From Klebsiella huaxiensis (lineage in GTDB: Bacteria > Pseudomonadota > Gammaproteobacteria > Enterobacterales > Enterobacteriaceae), in the NCBI RefSeq assembly GCF_003261575.2, contig NZ_CP036175.1:4340001-4404000 (forward strand): 64,000 nt of DNA, given 5' to 3'. The translations under genes and the position numbers were made by a program. Shown here one piece after another: positions 41,320-50,671 of this stretch. Numbering within the stretch: the stretch's first letter is position 1; every line of letters starts with the position of its first letter. Under the pieces are notes generated by a model, which was not told the DNA's origin, ran no database searches, and worked only from the letters and a program-made list of their open reading frames with translations.

Positions 41320-42737
41320 AGAGACTCGTCGTGGTTACCGTTTTGCGTAATGACATCCTTATACCACCAGAAGCTGCGTTTGCGGATCCTTTGCAGGCTC
41401 TTCAGGTCATCCTCGCCGCGATCGACGTAGATAAAACCGTAGCGCTTGGCGTACCCCTGGTGCGTGCTTACGACGTCAATCGCCGCCCACGGGCAGTAGC
41501 CCATCAGCTCGACGCCGTCAGCAATCGCCAGGCGCATTTGCTCAATATGCGCCTGTAAGAACGCGATACGATAATCATCATTCACCGTCCCGTCATGCTC
41601 CAGCTTATCCGGTGCGCCCATGCCGTTTTCAGTGATCAGAATCGGCAGGCCGTAGCGCTCGCACACTTTACGCAGCGTCAGGCGTAGCCCCACCGGGTCG
41701 ACCACCCAGCCGTAAGGGGTTTTACCCACCCACGGATTTTCCGCTGGCCGATAAACCCCCTCTTCGCCCAGCATAATTTGCTGATCGCCCGCGCGCGGCG
41801 CAACGTCTGCGCCGTCACCCCGACTGGCAGCAATCGTCGCGGTGGAGTAGTAGTTAATGGCGATAAAATCCGGCCGCCCCTGCTGTAAAATCAACGCATC
41901 TTCTGGCTGCATTTCCGGCGCGAGGCCGCGATCTCCTAAATACGCCCACGCTAAGGCGTTGTAGCGGCCATGCACCGCCACATCCAAAAAGCTCCAGCAG
42001 CGCAGCGTTTCCCAGTTATGCGCGGCGATGGCATCTTCCGGTTTGCAGCTTTCGGCGTACATCGAAGTGGTGTTTATCGCCGGACCGATGCGCACCCCGG
42101 GAAACTCGCGGTGGCACAGGGCGAAGATCTGCGCCTGGGCCAGCATCATATGGTGATTCTGCTGATACAGCGCTTTCTTGTCCGGCAGCTCACGATCCGC
42201 AGGCACGCCAATCGCGCCGGGGTGCAGGATCATGGTGTTCTGCTCGTTAATCGTCAGCCACAGCGGGACTTTATCGGCAAACTCGCTGAACAGCAGCCGG
42301 GCATAGCGCACAAATGCCTCCCCGGTTTTTCGGTTTAGCCAGCCGCCTTTTAGCTCCAGTGCCCAGGGCAGGTCGAAGTGGTACAGAGTGACAATCGGCG
42401 TAATGCCGTGGCGCGTCAGGGCGTCAATCAGGCGGCGATAAAAGGCCAGACCGGCTGGGTTCACCGCACCGTCGCCGTCCGGGATCACCCGCGACCAGGC
42501 CACCGAAAAGCGATAGGCTTTGAGCCCCATTTGCGCCATCAATGCAACATCCTCTTCTACGCGATGATAATGGTCGCTGGCGATACGAAAATCAGCCGTT
42601 CCCGGCGGGTGGCTGAGCATATCAACCACCGACGGCCCTTTACCGTCCTCATTCCACGCGCCCTCGACCTGATAGGCCGAGGTGGACGCGCCCCACAAAA
42701 AACCGTCCGGGAACTGCGCTTTGTTTTGATAAATCAT
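41316..42737 (-). CDS. 6-phospho-beta-glucosidase (GH1)
   Basis: 473-residue GH1 enzyme that hydrolyses phosphorylated beta-glucosides (such as arbutin-, salicin- or cellobiose-phosphate). It opens with FPDGFLWGASTSAYQVEGAW (about residues 10-29), has the acid/base glutamate in WLTINEQN (about 166-173) and the nucleophile in PILITENGMG (about 365-374). The C-terminal KRYGFIYVDRG with its lysine and tyrosine is the phosphate-recognition segment of 6-phospho-specific members. Translationally coupled by 4-bp overlaps on both sides to the PTS gene and the antiterminator. Confidence 0.92.
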   Translation of the reverse strand: MIYQNKAQFPDGFLWGASTSAYQVEGAWNEDGKGPSVVDMLSHPPGTADFRIASDHYHRVEEDVALMAQMGLKAYRFSVAWSRVIPDGDGAVNPAGLAFYRRLIDALTRHGITPIVTLYHFDLPWALELKGGWLNRKTGEAFVRYARLLFSEFADKVPLWLTINEQNTMILHPGAIGVPADRELPDKKALYQQNHHMMLAQAQIFALCHREFPGVRIGPAINTTSMYAESCKPEDAIAAHNWETLRCWSFLDVAVHGRYNALAWAYLGDRGLAPEMQPEDALILQQGRPDFIAINYYSTATIAASRGDGADVAPRAGDQQIMLGEEGVYRPAENPWVGKTPYGWVVDPVGLRLTLRKVCERYGLPILITENGMGAPDKLEHDGTVNDDYRIAFLQAHIEQMRLAIADGVELMGYCPWAAIDVVSTHQGYAKRYGFIYVDRGEDDLKSLQRIRKRSFWWYKDVITQNGNHDESL

Positions 42738-44614
42738 GCCTGCGCCTCCTTAGCGGATTGCACCATCAGTTGCTCGCCGTAATCGACCTGCGCGGCGGCG
42801 GTCAGGCGCAGTGAGTGCTGCTCGTCACCGTTGACCACAATCACCGGGGTAATCAGGTCATACCCGGCCTGTTCGATGGCGGGGATATCAAAGCGGATCA
42901 GCTCCTGTCCGGCTTCCACCTTATCGCCCACTTTCAGCACGGAGCTAAAGTGCTGGCCGTTAAGATTAACCGTGTCGATACCAATATGGATAAGCAGCTC
43001 AAGCCCGCTTTCGCTTTGCAGACCCACCGCGTGACACGATGGCAGGAACATCATCACCGTGCCGCTAAACGGCGCGCGCAGTACCCCTTCCTCAGGACGA
43101 ATCGCCAGGCCCTCACCCAGCAGACCACCGGAAAAGACATCATCATTCACTTCACTCAACGCCACCACCTGGCCGCGCAGCGGGCTGAGCACTTCAATCT
43201 CACCCTCCATTTTCGGGCTAACCGCAGACTGCGGCGCCTCGCTGACCTCTTCTTGATCCTCAGGCGTATCTTTAAAGGCGATAAACCAGGTCAGGGTAAA
43301 GGTCACCACGATGGAAATCGCGCAGGTCACCAGCGCATGGACGATGTTCATCGGGTTTTCGCCGATAAACGCCGGCAGCGCCGCGAGGCCTGGAGAGACA
43401 AACGCGTAGCGCACCAGCCCGCTCACCCCGGCATAAACCCCTGCGCAGCCGCCGCCGATCATCGCGGCAATCAGCACGCGGCGGAACTTGAGCAACACCC
43501 CGTACAGCGCCGGTTCGGTGATCCCCAGCAGCGCGGTAAAGCCCGATGAAGAGGCCAACTGGCGCAGGTTGCTATTTTTGGTTTTCAGCGCCACGCACAG
43601 CGTTGCCGCGCCCATCGCCACGTTTGACGCCAGCATCCCCGGTCCGTTAATCATCTCGTAACCACTTTTACTCAGCTGTCCGGTGGCGATTGGCGTCATC
43701 GCCCAGGCGGTGCCGGTAATAATCAGGAAGGGTTGCAGAGTGCCCATCAGCATCGGGATCAACCAGCTGGCGTGGCGGTCGATAGCGCCCGCGCCTGCGG
43801 CCACGAGGTCGTTAAGCAAAATACCCGCCGGGCCGACAACCACCAGCGCCAGCGGCGCGGTGATCAGTAGGATCAGCATCGGCTTAACGAAGAATTTGAT
43901 AATCGAGGGCGAGACCTTCTCAGCGAAGCGCTCAACCCACGACATCAGCCACACCGTCAAAATAATCGGCAGCACCGACCCGGCGTAATCGGAAAGCAGA
44001 ACGTTGATACCAACAAAATCAACCGCTTTACCGGCAGCCAGCATCTGGCCGATGCCCGGGTGCAGCAGGACGCCCGCAAGGGTCATCGCCAGAATGGGGT
44101 TACATTCAAACTTCAGCGACGCCCCGTAGGCCAGCAGCACAGGCAGGAAGAAGAACGCGGCATCGGCAATAATGTTGAGCAGCTGATAGGTCGAACTGGT
44201 TTCGCTAATCACGCCCGTTAGCTTAAGAATGGCCAGCAGCGCCTTGATCATCCCCGCGCCGGTAATCGCCGGGATCACCGGGGTGAAGGTGGTCGAAATA
44301 ACGCTGATAATGCGCGCCACCATACCGGTCGGTTTGGCGTTTTTGTCGCCGCCTGCCTGACTTTTCTTTTCCGGTAGCGCCTTATTGAGCAGGCGATAAA
44401 CCTGCTGCACCTCATTGCCGATCACAATCTGGAACTGGCCGCCCTTCTCCACCACGCTTATCACGCCGGGGATAGTGCCAATCTGCGCATCGTTAACCTT
44501 TGCGCGGTCGTTGAACTCCATACGCAAGCGGGTCGCGCAATGGGTGAGCATTCGGATATTCTCCGCACCGCCCACCGAGTGGAGGATTTTGTCTGCTGTT
44601 TCGTTATAGTTCAT
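42734..44614 (-). CDS. Beta-glucoside PTS enzyme IIBCA (BglF type)
   Basis: 626-residue PTS permease with all three domains: IIB (about residues 1-85; phosphocysteine in LTHCATRLRMEF), IIC (about 100-440; IPAITGAGMIKALLAILKL, TGTAWAMTPIA) and IIA (about 480-615; SGTVMMFLPSCHAVGL, LELLIHIGIDTVNLNGQHF with the phosphohistidine in HIGIDT). It both imports beta-glucosides and controls the antiterminator by phosphorylation. The ATG at 44614 is chosen because AGGGAACACT lies upstream and the text then starts MNYNETADKIL like BglF. A RAT and terminator precede it. Confidence 0.93.
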   Translation of the reverse strand: MNYNETADKILHSVGGAENIRMLTHCATRLRMEFNDRAKVNDAQIGTIPGVISVVEKGGQFQIVIGNEVQQVYRLLNKALPEKKSQAGGDKNAKPTGMVARIISVISTTFTPVIPAITGAGMIKALLAILKLTGVISETSSTYQLLNIIADAAFFFLPVLLAYGASLKFECNPILAMTLAGVLLHPGIGQMLAAGKAVDFVGINVLLSDYAGSVLPIILTVWLMSWVERFAEKVSPSIIKFFVKPMLILLITAPLALVVVGPAGILLNDLVAAGAGAIDRHASWLIPMLMGTLQPFLIITGTAWAMTPIATGQLSKSGYEMINGPGMLASNVAMGAATLCVALKTKNSNLRQLASSSGFTALLGITEPALYGVLLKFRRVLIAAMIGGGCAGVYAGVSGLVRYAFVSPGLAALPAFIGENPMNIVHALVTCAISIVVTFTLTWFIAFKDTPEDQEEVSEAPQSAVSPKMEGEIEVLSPLRGQVVALSEVNDDVFSGGLLGEGLAIRPEEGVLRAPFSGTVMMFLPSCHAVGLQSESGLELLIHIGIDTVNLNGQHFSSVLKVGDKVEAGQELIRFDIPAIEQAGYDLITPVIVVNGDEQHSLRLTAAAQVDYGEQLMVQSAKEAQA

Positions 44615-44635
44615 AGTGTTCCCTGGTGTTGGGGC

Positions 44636-44697
44636 AAAAAAAAAGACCAAAACAGAGACGCTCCCCTTGGCGGGAGAGCATTTCTATTTTGGTCTTG
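44636..44697 (-). terminator. RAT-controlled intrinsic terminator of the bgl-type operon
   Basis: On the minus strand AAGACCAAAA pairs with TTTTGGTCTT and the inner GCTCTCCC pairs with GGGGAGC, followed by nine T. The 3' end of the RAT (44691-44697) is inside the 5' arm, so antiterminator binding and terminator folding exclude each other. Confidence 0.88.
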
Positions 44698-44719
44698 CCT
44701 GCTTTCGCAGTAGCACGCC
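44691..44719 (-). promoter_or_regulatory. Ribonucleic antiterminator (RAT)
   Basis: 29-base minus-strand site whose left half reads GGCGTGCTACTGCG and right half AAAGCAGGCAAGACC. It matches the BglG/LicT RAT consensus (GGnTTGTTACTGC...GCAGGCAAAACC). It overlaps the downstream terminator, the hallmark of sugar-induced antitermination. Confidence 0.85.
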
Positions 44720-44825
44720 ATCATAAAAATGGGTTATTTCGGCGGATTATCTAAGCGGCTTTGCTGTATTTCAATCACCAGCGGGTAAAAATGTGATCTT
44801 GATTGAGTAAATTCTTCAGTAAATA

Positions 44826-45755
44826 TCAACCGAGAGCCTGCTGACGCAGCCAGCTCTGCAATAGCTTAGCGTTAGGCGTCATATCGCTATCCTGACGTAC
44901 GCAGAGGTAGTAATCCCGGCCATCATCTATCGCCGAATCGAAGATTTTCACCAGCTCGCCGCTCTTCAGATAGGGGGCGATTAGCGGCTCGCGCATCAGA
45001 GCGCAGCCCAGTCCGGCCTGTACGCCTGCCAGAGTCAGCAAGCCATCCTCAAATAATGGCCCCGTCGAGCGCGGTGGACGCTTTACCCCCTGCTGCACAA
45101 ACCACTGGTTCCAGGTCGTGCGCTCCTCATCGTGCAGCAGCGGCATCTGCAATAGCTGCTCCGGGGTATCAATATGCCCATGCAGGCGCAAAAAGGCCTG
45201 GCTGCATACCGGCACCATTCTGCCGGAGATCAGCTTTTCGCTCTGATAACCCACCCAGTGGCCGTTGCCAAAGCGGATCGACATATCGGAGGCGTCGCTA
45301 AGGTAGTTACGGTGGTTGGCGTAAACCACGTTGATTTCAGTGTTCGGATTGGCATGCACGAACGACGGCAGGCGGGGAATAAACCAGCCCATGCCAAACA
45401 GCGGGATCAGGCTGATCGTCACCTGCTGGGTTTGCACCTGATCGACCAGATGCTCAGTGGCCTGGCGCAGCACGTTAAACGCCGCGCGGATCGAGCGATA
45501 ATACTCCCGCCCCTGCTGGCTGAGGGTCAGCCGCCGCCCCTGGCGTTCGGTGAGCGGGATCTGCAAATAACCTTCCAGTACCTTCAGCTGATGGCTTACC
45601 GCCGAGGGTGAAATCGCCAGTTCCTGCGCCGCCAGGGTCACGCTACCCAGCCGCGCAATCGCCTCAAAGGCGCGTACCGCCCGCAGCGGCGGATCGTTGG
45701 CTAAAGTGCTCTCCGACCAGCTAACCGGCCCTTCCGATTGTTCTGTTTTTTTCAT
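44826..45755 (-). CDS. LysR-family regulator (GcvA-like)
   Basis: 309-residue LysR regulator with an unusual 20-residue N-terminal extension before the HTH (LRAVRAFEAIARLGSVTLAA at about 24-43, then ISPSAVSHQLKVLEGYL). The linker LTERQGRRLTLSQQG and the effector domain (about 110-300) place it in the GcvA/AmpR-like group. It is divergent from livH-like and the following ATC/N-carbamoyl hydrolase genes across a 171-bp AT-rich spacer, so it is the likely activator of that operon. The inducer may be the thiazoline or its breakdown products (inference). Confidence 0.85.
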   Translation of the reverse strand: MKKTEQSEGPVSWSESTLANDPPLRAVRAFEAIARLGSVTLAAQELAISPSAVSHQLKVLEGYLQIPLTERQGRRLTLSQQGREYYRSIRAAFNVLRQATEHLVDQVQTQQVTISLIPLFGMGWFIPRLPSFVHANPNTEINVVYANHRNYLSDASDMSIRFGNGHWVGYQSEKLISGRMVPVCSQAFLRLHGHIDTPEQLLQMPLLHDEERTTWNQWFVQQGVKRPPRSTGPLFEDGLLTLAGVQAGLGCALMREPLIAPYLKSGELVKIFDSAIDDGRDYYLCVRQDSDMTPNAKLLQSWLRQQALG

Positions 45756-45926
45756 ATGTTGATTTTCTTAGCGCATTCCCCGATCCGACACATTCTTTAA
45801 TTATATTTAAAATCATAAAGATAGTTAACAACACTTTTATAATAAGAAAGAATATATGCGTATTTTACAATTTAATTCATTTGTTGGATGGTAGCTGTTA
45901 TTTGAGCATCTTGTCGGAAGAATCAG

Positions 45927-46877
45927 TTGGACACACTCATACAACAAATTATCAACGGGGTCATGCTCGGCAGCATTTACGCCCTGATTGCGCTGGGCTA
46001 CACCATGGTGTACGGCATTCTGCGCATTATTAACTTTGCCCACGGCGATATTCTGATGGTCGGCGCGCTGACCACGCTCTCCGGGATGAACGCGCTTAAT
46101 GCCCACTTTCCCGGCCTGCCGCCGCTGGCTCAGCTGGGGCTGGCGCTGCTGCTGGCCATGGCGGTGTGCGCCCTGCTGGCGATGGCGGTGGAGCGTTTTG
46201 CCTACCGTCGCCTGCGCAACGCGCCGCGTCTGGCGCCGTTGATCTCCGGGATCGGCGTTTCAGTTCTGCTGCAAACTGTGGCGATGATCGTCTGGTCGCG
46301 CAATCCGCTGATGTTTCCGCAGATCCTGCCGATGGACCCGATCGCCGTGACCCACGGCAGCGAAGCGCATCCTCCGGCTCTTGTGACCGTCACCGGCATG
46401 GTCACCGTCGCGCTGGCCCTGGCGGTCATGCTCGGCCTGTGGCTGCTGGTGGAATACACCCGCTTAGGACGCGGCATGCGCGCGGTGGCGGAAAACCCAC
46501 GTATCGCCACGCTGATGGGCGTAAACCCTAACGCCATTATCGCCCTCACTTTCGCCATTGGCGGCGTATTCGCCGCGCTGGCCGGCGTGATGATGGCCAG
46601 CAACTACGGCAATGCCAGCTTCTCAATGGGGTTTCTGCCCGGCATTAAAGCCTTTACCGCCGCGGTGCTCGGCGGCATCGGTAATATTCGCGGCGCGATG
46701 ATCGGCGGCCTGCTGCTGGGGCTTATCGAATCACTCGGCGCGGGCTATCTCGGCGACCTGACCAACGGCGTTTTCGGCAGCAACTATCAGGATATCTTCG
46801 CCTTTATGGTGCTGATTCTGGTGCTGGTTTTCCGCCCAGCCGGTTTACTCGGCGAACGCGTTGCGCACCGGGCCTAG
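45927..46877 (+). CDS. Branched-chain-type ABC permease (LivH family)
   Basis: 316-residue inner-membrane permease of the LivH family, with about eight membrane segments. Conserved text includes GVMLGSIYALIALGYTMVYGI (about residues 12-32; split GVMLGSIYALIALG / YTMVYGI), FAHGDILMVGAL (about 37-48) and FTAAVLGGIGNIRGAMIGGL (about 246-265). The start is TTG at 45927 (reading MDTLIQQII) with GGAAG upstream. First gene of a seven-gene operon (liv-type importer, then two hydrolases). LivH-type systems carry branched-chain amino acids but also urea, amides and other polar compounds. Confidence 0.87.
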   Translation: MDTLIQQIINGVMLGSIYALIALGYTMVYGILRIINFAHGDILMVGALTTLSGMNALNAHFPGLPPLAQLGLALLLAMAVCALLAMAVERFAYRRLRNAPRLAPLISGIGVSVLLQTVAMIVWSRNPLMFPQILPMDPIAVTHGSEAHPPALVTVTGMVTVALALAVMLGLWLLVEYTRLGRGMRAVAENPRIATLMGVNPNAIIALTFAIGGVFAALAGVMMASNYGNASFSMGFLPGIKAFTAAVLGGIGNIRGAMIGGLLLGLIESLGAGYLGDLTNGVFGSNYQDIFAFMVLILVLVFRPAGLLGERVAHRA

Positions 46878-46886
46878 GAGGTAACA

Positions 46887-47993
46887 ATGACAACAGCACA
46901 ACTCGACACGCCCATCGTCTCCCGCCGCTTCTGGTCCGGGATGACCCTGTTCGTCTGCGCGCTGCTGGTCGCGCCAATGGTCGCCAGCCAGCTTGGCGGC
47001 AACTACTGGGTTCGAGTCATCGACTTCGCCCTGCTCTATATCATGCTGGCGCTGGGGCTGAATATCGTGGTCGGCTATACCGGACTGCTGGATATGGGGT
47101 TTATCGCCTTCTACGCCGTCGGCGCGTATCTGGCAGCGCTGCTGGCCTCGCCGCACCTGCTGGACGTGTTCCCGATTTTAAATAGCTGGTTCCCGGACGG
47201 CCTGCATACCTCGTGGCTGGTGATTATTCCGCTTGCCGCGCTGGTGGCGGCGGGCTGCGGTATCGTGTTGGGCGCGCCGACGCTGAAGCTGCGCGGCGAC
47301 TACCTGGCGATTGTCACTCTTGGCTTCGGCGAAATTATCCGCATCCTGATGCGCAACCTCGACCGCCCGGTCAACATCACCAACGGCGCAAAAGGCATCT
47401 CCGGTGTCGACACCCTGAGCCTGTTCGGCCTCAAGTTTAGCGGCGTCTATCACTGGTTCGGTTTTAAAGTCCCGGCATTGTGGCTGTGGTACTACCTGCT
47501 GATGCTGGTCATCGTGGCGATTATTTTTGTCTGCCTGCGTCTACAGCATTCGCGCATCGGTCGCGCCTGGCACGCTATCCGCGAGGATGAAGACGTCGCC
47601 CGGGCGATGGGTATCAACCTGCGTAACTACAAGCTGCTGGCTTTCGCTATCGGTGCTTCTTTTGGCGGCGTAGCGGGCGCGCTGTTCGGCGCGTTTCAGG
47701 GCTTCGTTTCTCCAGAATCCTTCACCTTGCAAGAGTCGATTGCGGTGCTGGCGATGGTGGTACTGGGCGGGATGGGGCATATCCCCGGGGTGATCCTCGG
47801 CGCGGTGCTGCTGACCGCGCTGCCGGAGCTGCTGCGTAGCCAGGCCGCGCCAGTGCAGCAGGCGCTGTTTGGCGAAGTGCTGATTGACCCGGAAATATTG
47901 CGCCAGCTGTTTTACGGCCTGGCGCTGGTTGGGGTGATGCTACTGCGTCCTCAGGGCATCTGGCCCGCACGTCATAAAGGAGCGAAAGCATGA
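46887..47993 (+). CDS. Branched-chain-type ABC permease (LivM family)
   Basis: 368-residue permease with about nine membrane segments; LALGLNIVVGYTGLLDMGFI (about residues 55-74), the ATP-side LGFGEIIRI (about 148-156) and GGMGHIPGVILGAVLL (about 291-306) are LivM hallmarks. It starts 10 bp after livH with a strong AGGAGG ribosome site and overlaps the livG-type gene by 4 bp (ATGA). Partner of the LivH-type subunit in a heterodimeric channel. Confidence 0.87.
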   Translation: MTTAQLDTPIVSRRFWSGMTLFVCALLVAPMVASQLGGNYWVRVIDFALLYIMLALGLNIVVGYTGLLDMGFIAFYAVGAYLAALLASPHLLDVFPILNSWFPDGLHTSWLVIIPLAALVAAGCGIVLGAPTLKLRGDYLAIVTLGFGEIIRILMRNLDRPVNITNGAKGISGVDTLSLFGLKFSGVYHWFGFKVPALWLWYYLLMLVIVAIIFVCLRLQHSRIGRAWHAIREDEDVARAMGINLRNYKLLAFAIGASFGGVAGALFGAFQGFVSPESFTLQESIAVLAMVVLGGMGHIPGVILGAVLLTALPELLRSQAAPVQQALFGEVLIDPEILRQLFYGLALVGVMLLRPQGIWPARHKGAKA

Positions 47994-48757
47994 GCCTGCT
48001 AAGCGTGCGCCATATGACGAAACGCTTCGGCGGCCTGACGGCAGTCGACAACGTGTCGCTCACCATCAACGAGGGTGAAATCTACGGCCTGATCGGCCCC
48101 AACGGCGCGGGAAAAACCACCTGTTTTAACCTGATAACCGGGCTTTACCCGGCGGACAGCGGCGAGTTCGCTATCGGCGGAGAAGCCTATTTTCCGAAGA
48201 ATATTGAGAAAGTGACCGCCGCAGGCATCGCCCGCACCTTCCAGAACGTGCGGCTGTTTAACGACATGTCGGTGCTGGAAAACGTGATGGTGGGCCGCCA
48301 CGTGCGCACCCGCAACGGTCTGTGGGCCGCGCTCTCCCGCCATAAACGCGCCCGTGCTGAAGAGGCGCAGACCCGCGAGCTGGCATGGCACTGGCTGGAC
48401 TATACCGGCATCGCGCAGTTCGCCCACTATCGCGCCTGCGACCTCGCCTACGGCCACCAGCGGCGGCTGGAGATTGCCCGCGCGCTGGCTACCGACCCGC
48501 GCCTGCTGGCGCTGGATGAACCGGCTGCCGGAATGAACGCCGCCGAGAAAATGGCCCTTGGCGAACTGCTGCTGCGCATTCGCGATGACGGCAAAACGCT
48601 GCTGATGATTGAGCACGACGTCAAGCTGGTGATGGGGATCTGCGATCGCTTAATGGTGCTGGATTACGGCAAAACGTTAACCAGCGGCACGCCGGATACC
48701 GTACGCCGCGATCCGGCGGTGATCGCCGCCTGGCTGGGAGGTAACGTCCATGTCTGA
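47990..48757 (+). CDS. Branched-chain-type ABC ATPase (LivG family)
   Basis: 255-residue ABC ATPase. Walker A GPNGAGKTT (about residues 36-44), the LivG-type IARTFQNVRLF (about 79-89), an ABC signature that reads LAYGHQRRLEIARAL instead of LSGGQ, as in LivG, and Walker B LLALDEPAAGMN. Helicity and length match LivG. It overlaps both neighbours (4 bp with the permease, 8 bp with the second ATPase). Confidence 0.88.
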   Translation: MSLLSVRHMTKRFGGLTAVDNVSLTINEGEIYGLIGPNGAGKTTCFNLITGLYPADSGEFAIGGEAYFPKNIEKVTAAGIARTFQNVRLFNDMSVLENVMVGRHVRTRNGLWAALSRHKRARAEEAQTRELAWHWLDYTGIAQFAHYRACDLAYGHQRRLEIARALATDPRLLALDEPAAGMNAAEKMALGELLLRIRDDGKTLLMIEHDVKLVMGICDRLMVLDYGKTLTSGTPDTVRRDPAVIAAWLGGNVHV

Positions 48758-49469
48758 TCTATTAACCGTTAGCCAGTTGAGTGTTCATTACGGCGGCATC
48801 CAGGCGGTGCGCGACGTCTCATTCAGCGTGAAAGAGGGTGAGCAGACCACGCTGATTGGCGCCAACGGTGCAGGCAAAAGTTCAACCGTCCGCGCTATTA
48901 CCGGGCTGGAACCCTTTAGCGGCGACATTCTGTTTAACGGCAAGCCGATACGCAAACGCCGGGCCGAATCCCTGCTGCGTGAAGGGCTGGTGATGGTGCC
49001 GGAAGGTCGCGGCATCTTCGCGCGCATGACGGTGCTGGAAAACCTGCAAATGGGCGCGTGGCTGCGACGCGACGCAGCGGCGGTCAAACAGGAGATGCGC
49101 GCCATTTTCGAAAACTTTCCGCGCCTCGCCGAACGCCAGCATCAGCTGGCGGGACTGCTCTCCGGCGGCGAACAGCAGCTGCTGGCGCTTAACCGCGCCC
49201 TGCTCAGCCAGCCGCGCCTGCTGATCCTCGACGAACCCTCGATGGGTCTGGCGCCGCTAATGGTCGAAAACATTTTTCGCGTCATCGCCACCCTACGCCA
49301 GCGCGGCGTCGCGCTGCTGCTGATTGAGCAGAACGCACGCCTGGCTCTTGAGGCCACCGACAGCGCCTGGGTGATGGACAGCGGCAGCATCGTCGAGCGC
49401 GGTCCGTCGCAGACGCTGCTGGCCGATGACCGTATTGCACAGATTTATTTGGGCGAAATGCCCGTTTAA
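48750..49469 (+). CDS. Branched-chain-type ABC ATPase (LivF family)
   Basis: 239-residue ABC ATPase with Walker A GANGAGKSS (about residues 38-46; the last T is replaced by S), the LivF-type LVMVPEGRGIFARMTVLENL, signature LSGGEQQLLAL (about 136-146), Walker B LLILDEPSMGLAP and the C-terminal AQIYLGE typical of LivF. It overlaps the LivG-type gene by 8 bp and is followed 27 bp later by the binding-protein gene. Confidence 0.88.
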   Translation: MSDLLTVSQLSVHYGGIQAVRDVSFSVKEGEQTTLIGANGAGKSSTVRAITGLEPFSGDILFNGKPIRKRRAESLLREGLVMVPEGRGIFARMTVLENLQMGAWLRRDAAAVKQEMRAIFENFPRLAERQHQLAGLLSGGEQQLLALNRALLSQPRLLILDEPSMGLAPLMVENIFRVIATLRQRGVALLLIEQNARLALEATDSAWVMDSGSIVERGPSQTLLADDRIAQIYLGEMPV

Positions 49470-49496
49470 CACACCAACCAGCATCAGGGAAAAACA

Positions 49497-50654
49497 ATGA
49501 AAACAGTAAAAATCAGTGCGCTCAGCGCCGCTATCCTGCTCAGTGGTTTTGCCTCATCCGCCGCGTGGTCTGCGGCCAGCGAAACCGTCATTATCGGCCT
49601 GGCAGGCCCGCTGACCGGCCCTTCCGCGCGTATCGGCAAGGACCTGGAAAACGGTGCGCAGCTGGCGATTGACGATATCAACAAGCAACATCCGACCATC
49701 GGCGGCAAGGCGGTAACCTTCAAGCTGCAATCGGAAGACGATCAGTCGGACCCGCGCACCGCCGTTGCCGTCGCCCAGCGTCTGGTCGATAGCGGCGTCG
49801 CGGGCGTGGTCGGTCACTGGAATACCGGCACCAGCATTCCTGCCGCGCGGGTTTACCACGATGCGGGCATCGCCCAGGTTGCACCGGTCGCCACCGGGCA
49901 CGCCTATACCAAACAGGGCTTCGACACCAGCTTTCGCGTGATGGGCCACGATGATGACGGCGGCCAGTTTGCTGGACAGTACGCGGTGCAAACCCTGAAG
50001 GCCAAACGCATCGCGGTTATCGATGACCGTACCGCCTTCGGTCAGGGGCTGGCGGATGAGTTTATTAAGTCGCTGGAAGCGCAGGGAATCAAAATCGTTG
50101 ACCGCCAGTACGTCGATGACAAAACCGTCGATTTCAGCGCGGTGCTGACCGCGATCCGCAGCAAAAACGCCGACCTGATTTTCTTCGGCGGCGTCGATAG
50201 CCAGGCCGCTCCGCTGGCACGCCGCATCAAACAGCTGGGCATGAACGCCACCCTGATGGGCGCGGGCGGCTTCGTGAGCCAGACCTTCCTCCAGTTGGCG
50301 CAGAAAGAGGGCGACGGCGTGGTGGCGCTGGAGCCGGGGCTGCCAGTCGAACAGATGCCGGGCGGTAAGGCCTTTGAGCAGGCTTACCAGTCGCGCTATC
50401 ACACTCATATCGAGTTGCATGCGCCGTTCGCCTATGACGCCACCCGCGTACTGGTTGCGGCGATGGAAAAAGCCGACTCCGTCGACCCTGCCGACTACCT
50501 GCCCGCACTGCGCGCCATTAGCTATTCCGGGGTCACCGGACAAATCGCCTTTGATAAAGAGGGCAACCTGAAATCGCCAACCTTTACCGTCTACAAAGTC
50601 GTCGACGGAAAATGGCAGCCGCAAACCGTACTCGGCGGCGCAACAACGAAGTAA
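49497..50654 (+). CDS. Periplasmic binding protein, LivJ/LivK family
   Basis: 385-residue type 1 binding protein. Signal peptide about residues 1-26 (ending SAAWSA), then VIIGLAGPLTGPSARIGKDLENGAQLAIDDIN (split VIIGLAGPLTGPSARIGKD / LENGAQLAIDDIN), HWNTGTSIPAARVYHDAG (about 102-119) in the ligand cleft and FRVMGHDDDGGQFAG. General design is that of LivJ/LivK, where serine/threonine residues in the first cleft hold the alpha-amino-carboxylate, so an amino-acid-like ligand is likely. Linked to two hydrolase genes whose pathway gives L-cysteine, it may bind L-2-amino-thiazoline-4-carboxylate or N-carbamoyl-cysteine (inference). Confidence 0.85.
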   Translation: MKTVKISALSAAILLSGFASSAAWSAASETVIIGLAGPLTGPSARIGKDLENGAQLAIDDINKQHPTIGGKAVTFKLQSEDDQSDPRTAVAVAQRLVDSGVAGVVGHWNTGTSIPAARVYHDAGIAQVAPVATGHAYTKQGFDTSFRVMGHDDDGGQFAGQYAVQTLKAKRIAVIDDRTAFGQGLADEFIKSLEAQGIKIVDRQYVDDKTVDFSAVLTAIRSKNADLIFFGGVDSQAAPLARRIKQLGMNATLMGAGGFVSQTFLQLAQKEGDGVVALEPGLPVEQMPGGKAFEQAYQSRYHTHIELHAPFAYDATRVLVAAMEKADSVDPADYLPALRAISYSGVTGQIAFDKEGNLKSPTFTVYKVVDGKWQPQTVLGGATTK

Positions 50655-50671
50655 CGCAGTGAGGCAATGTG

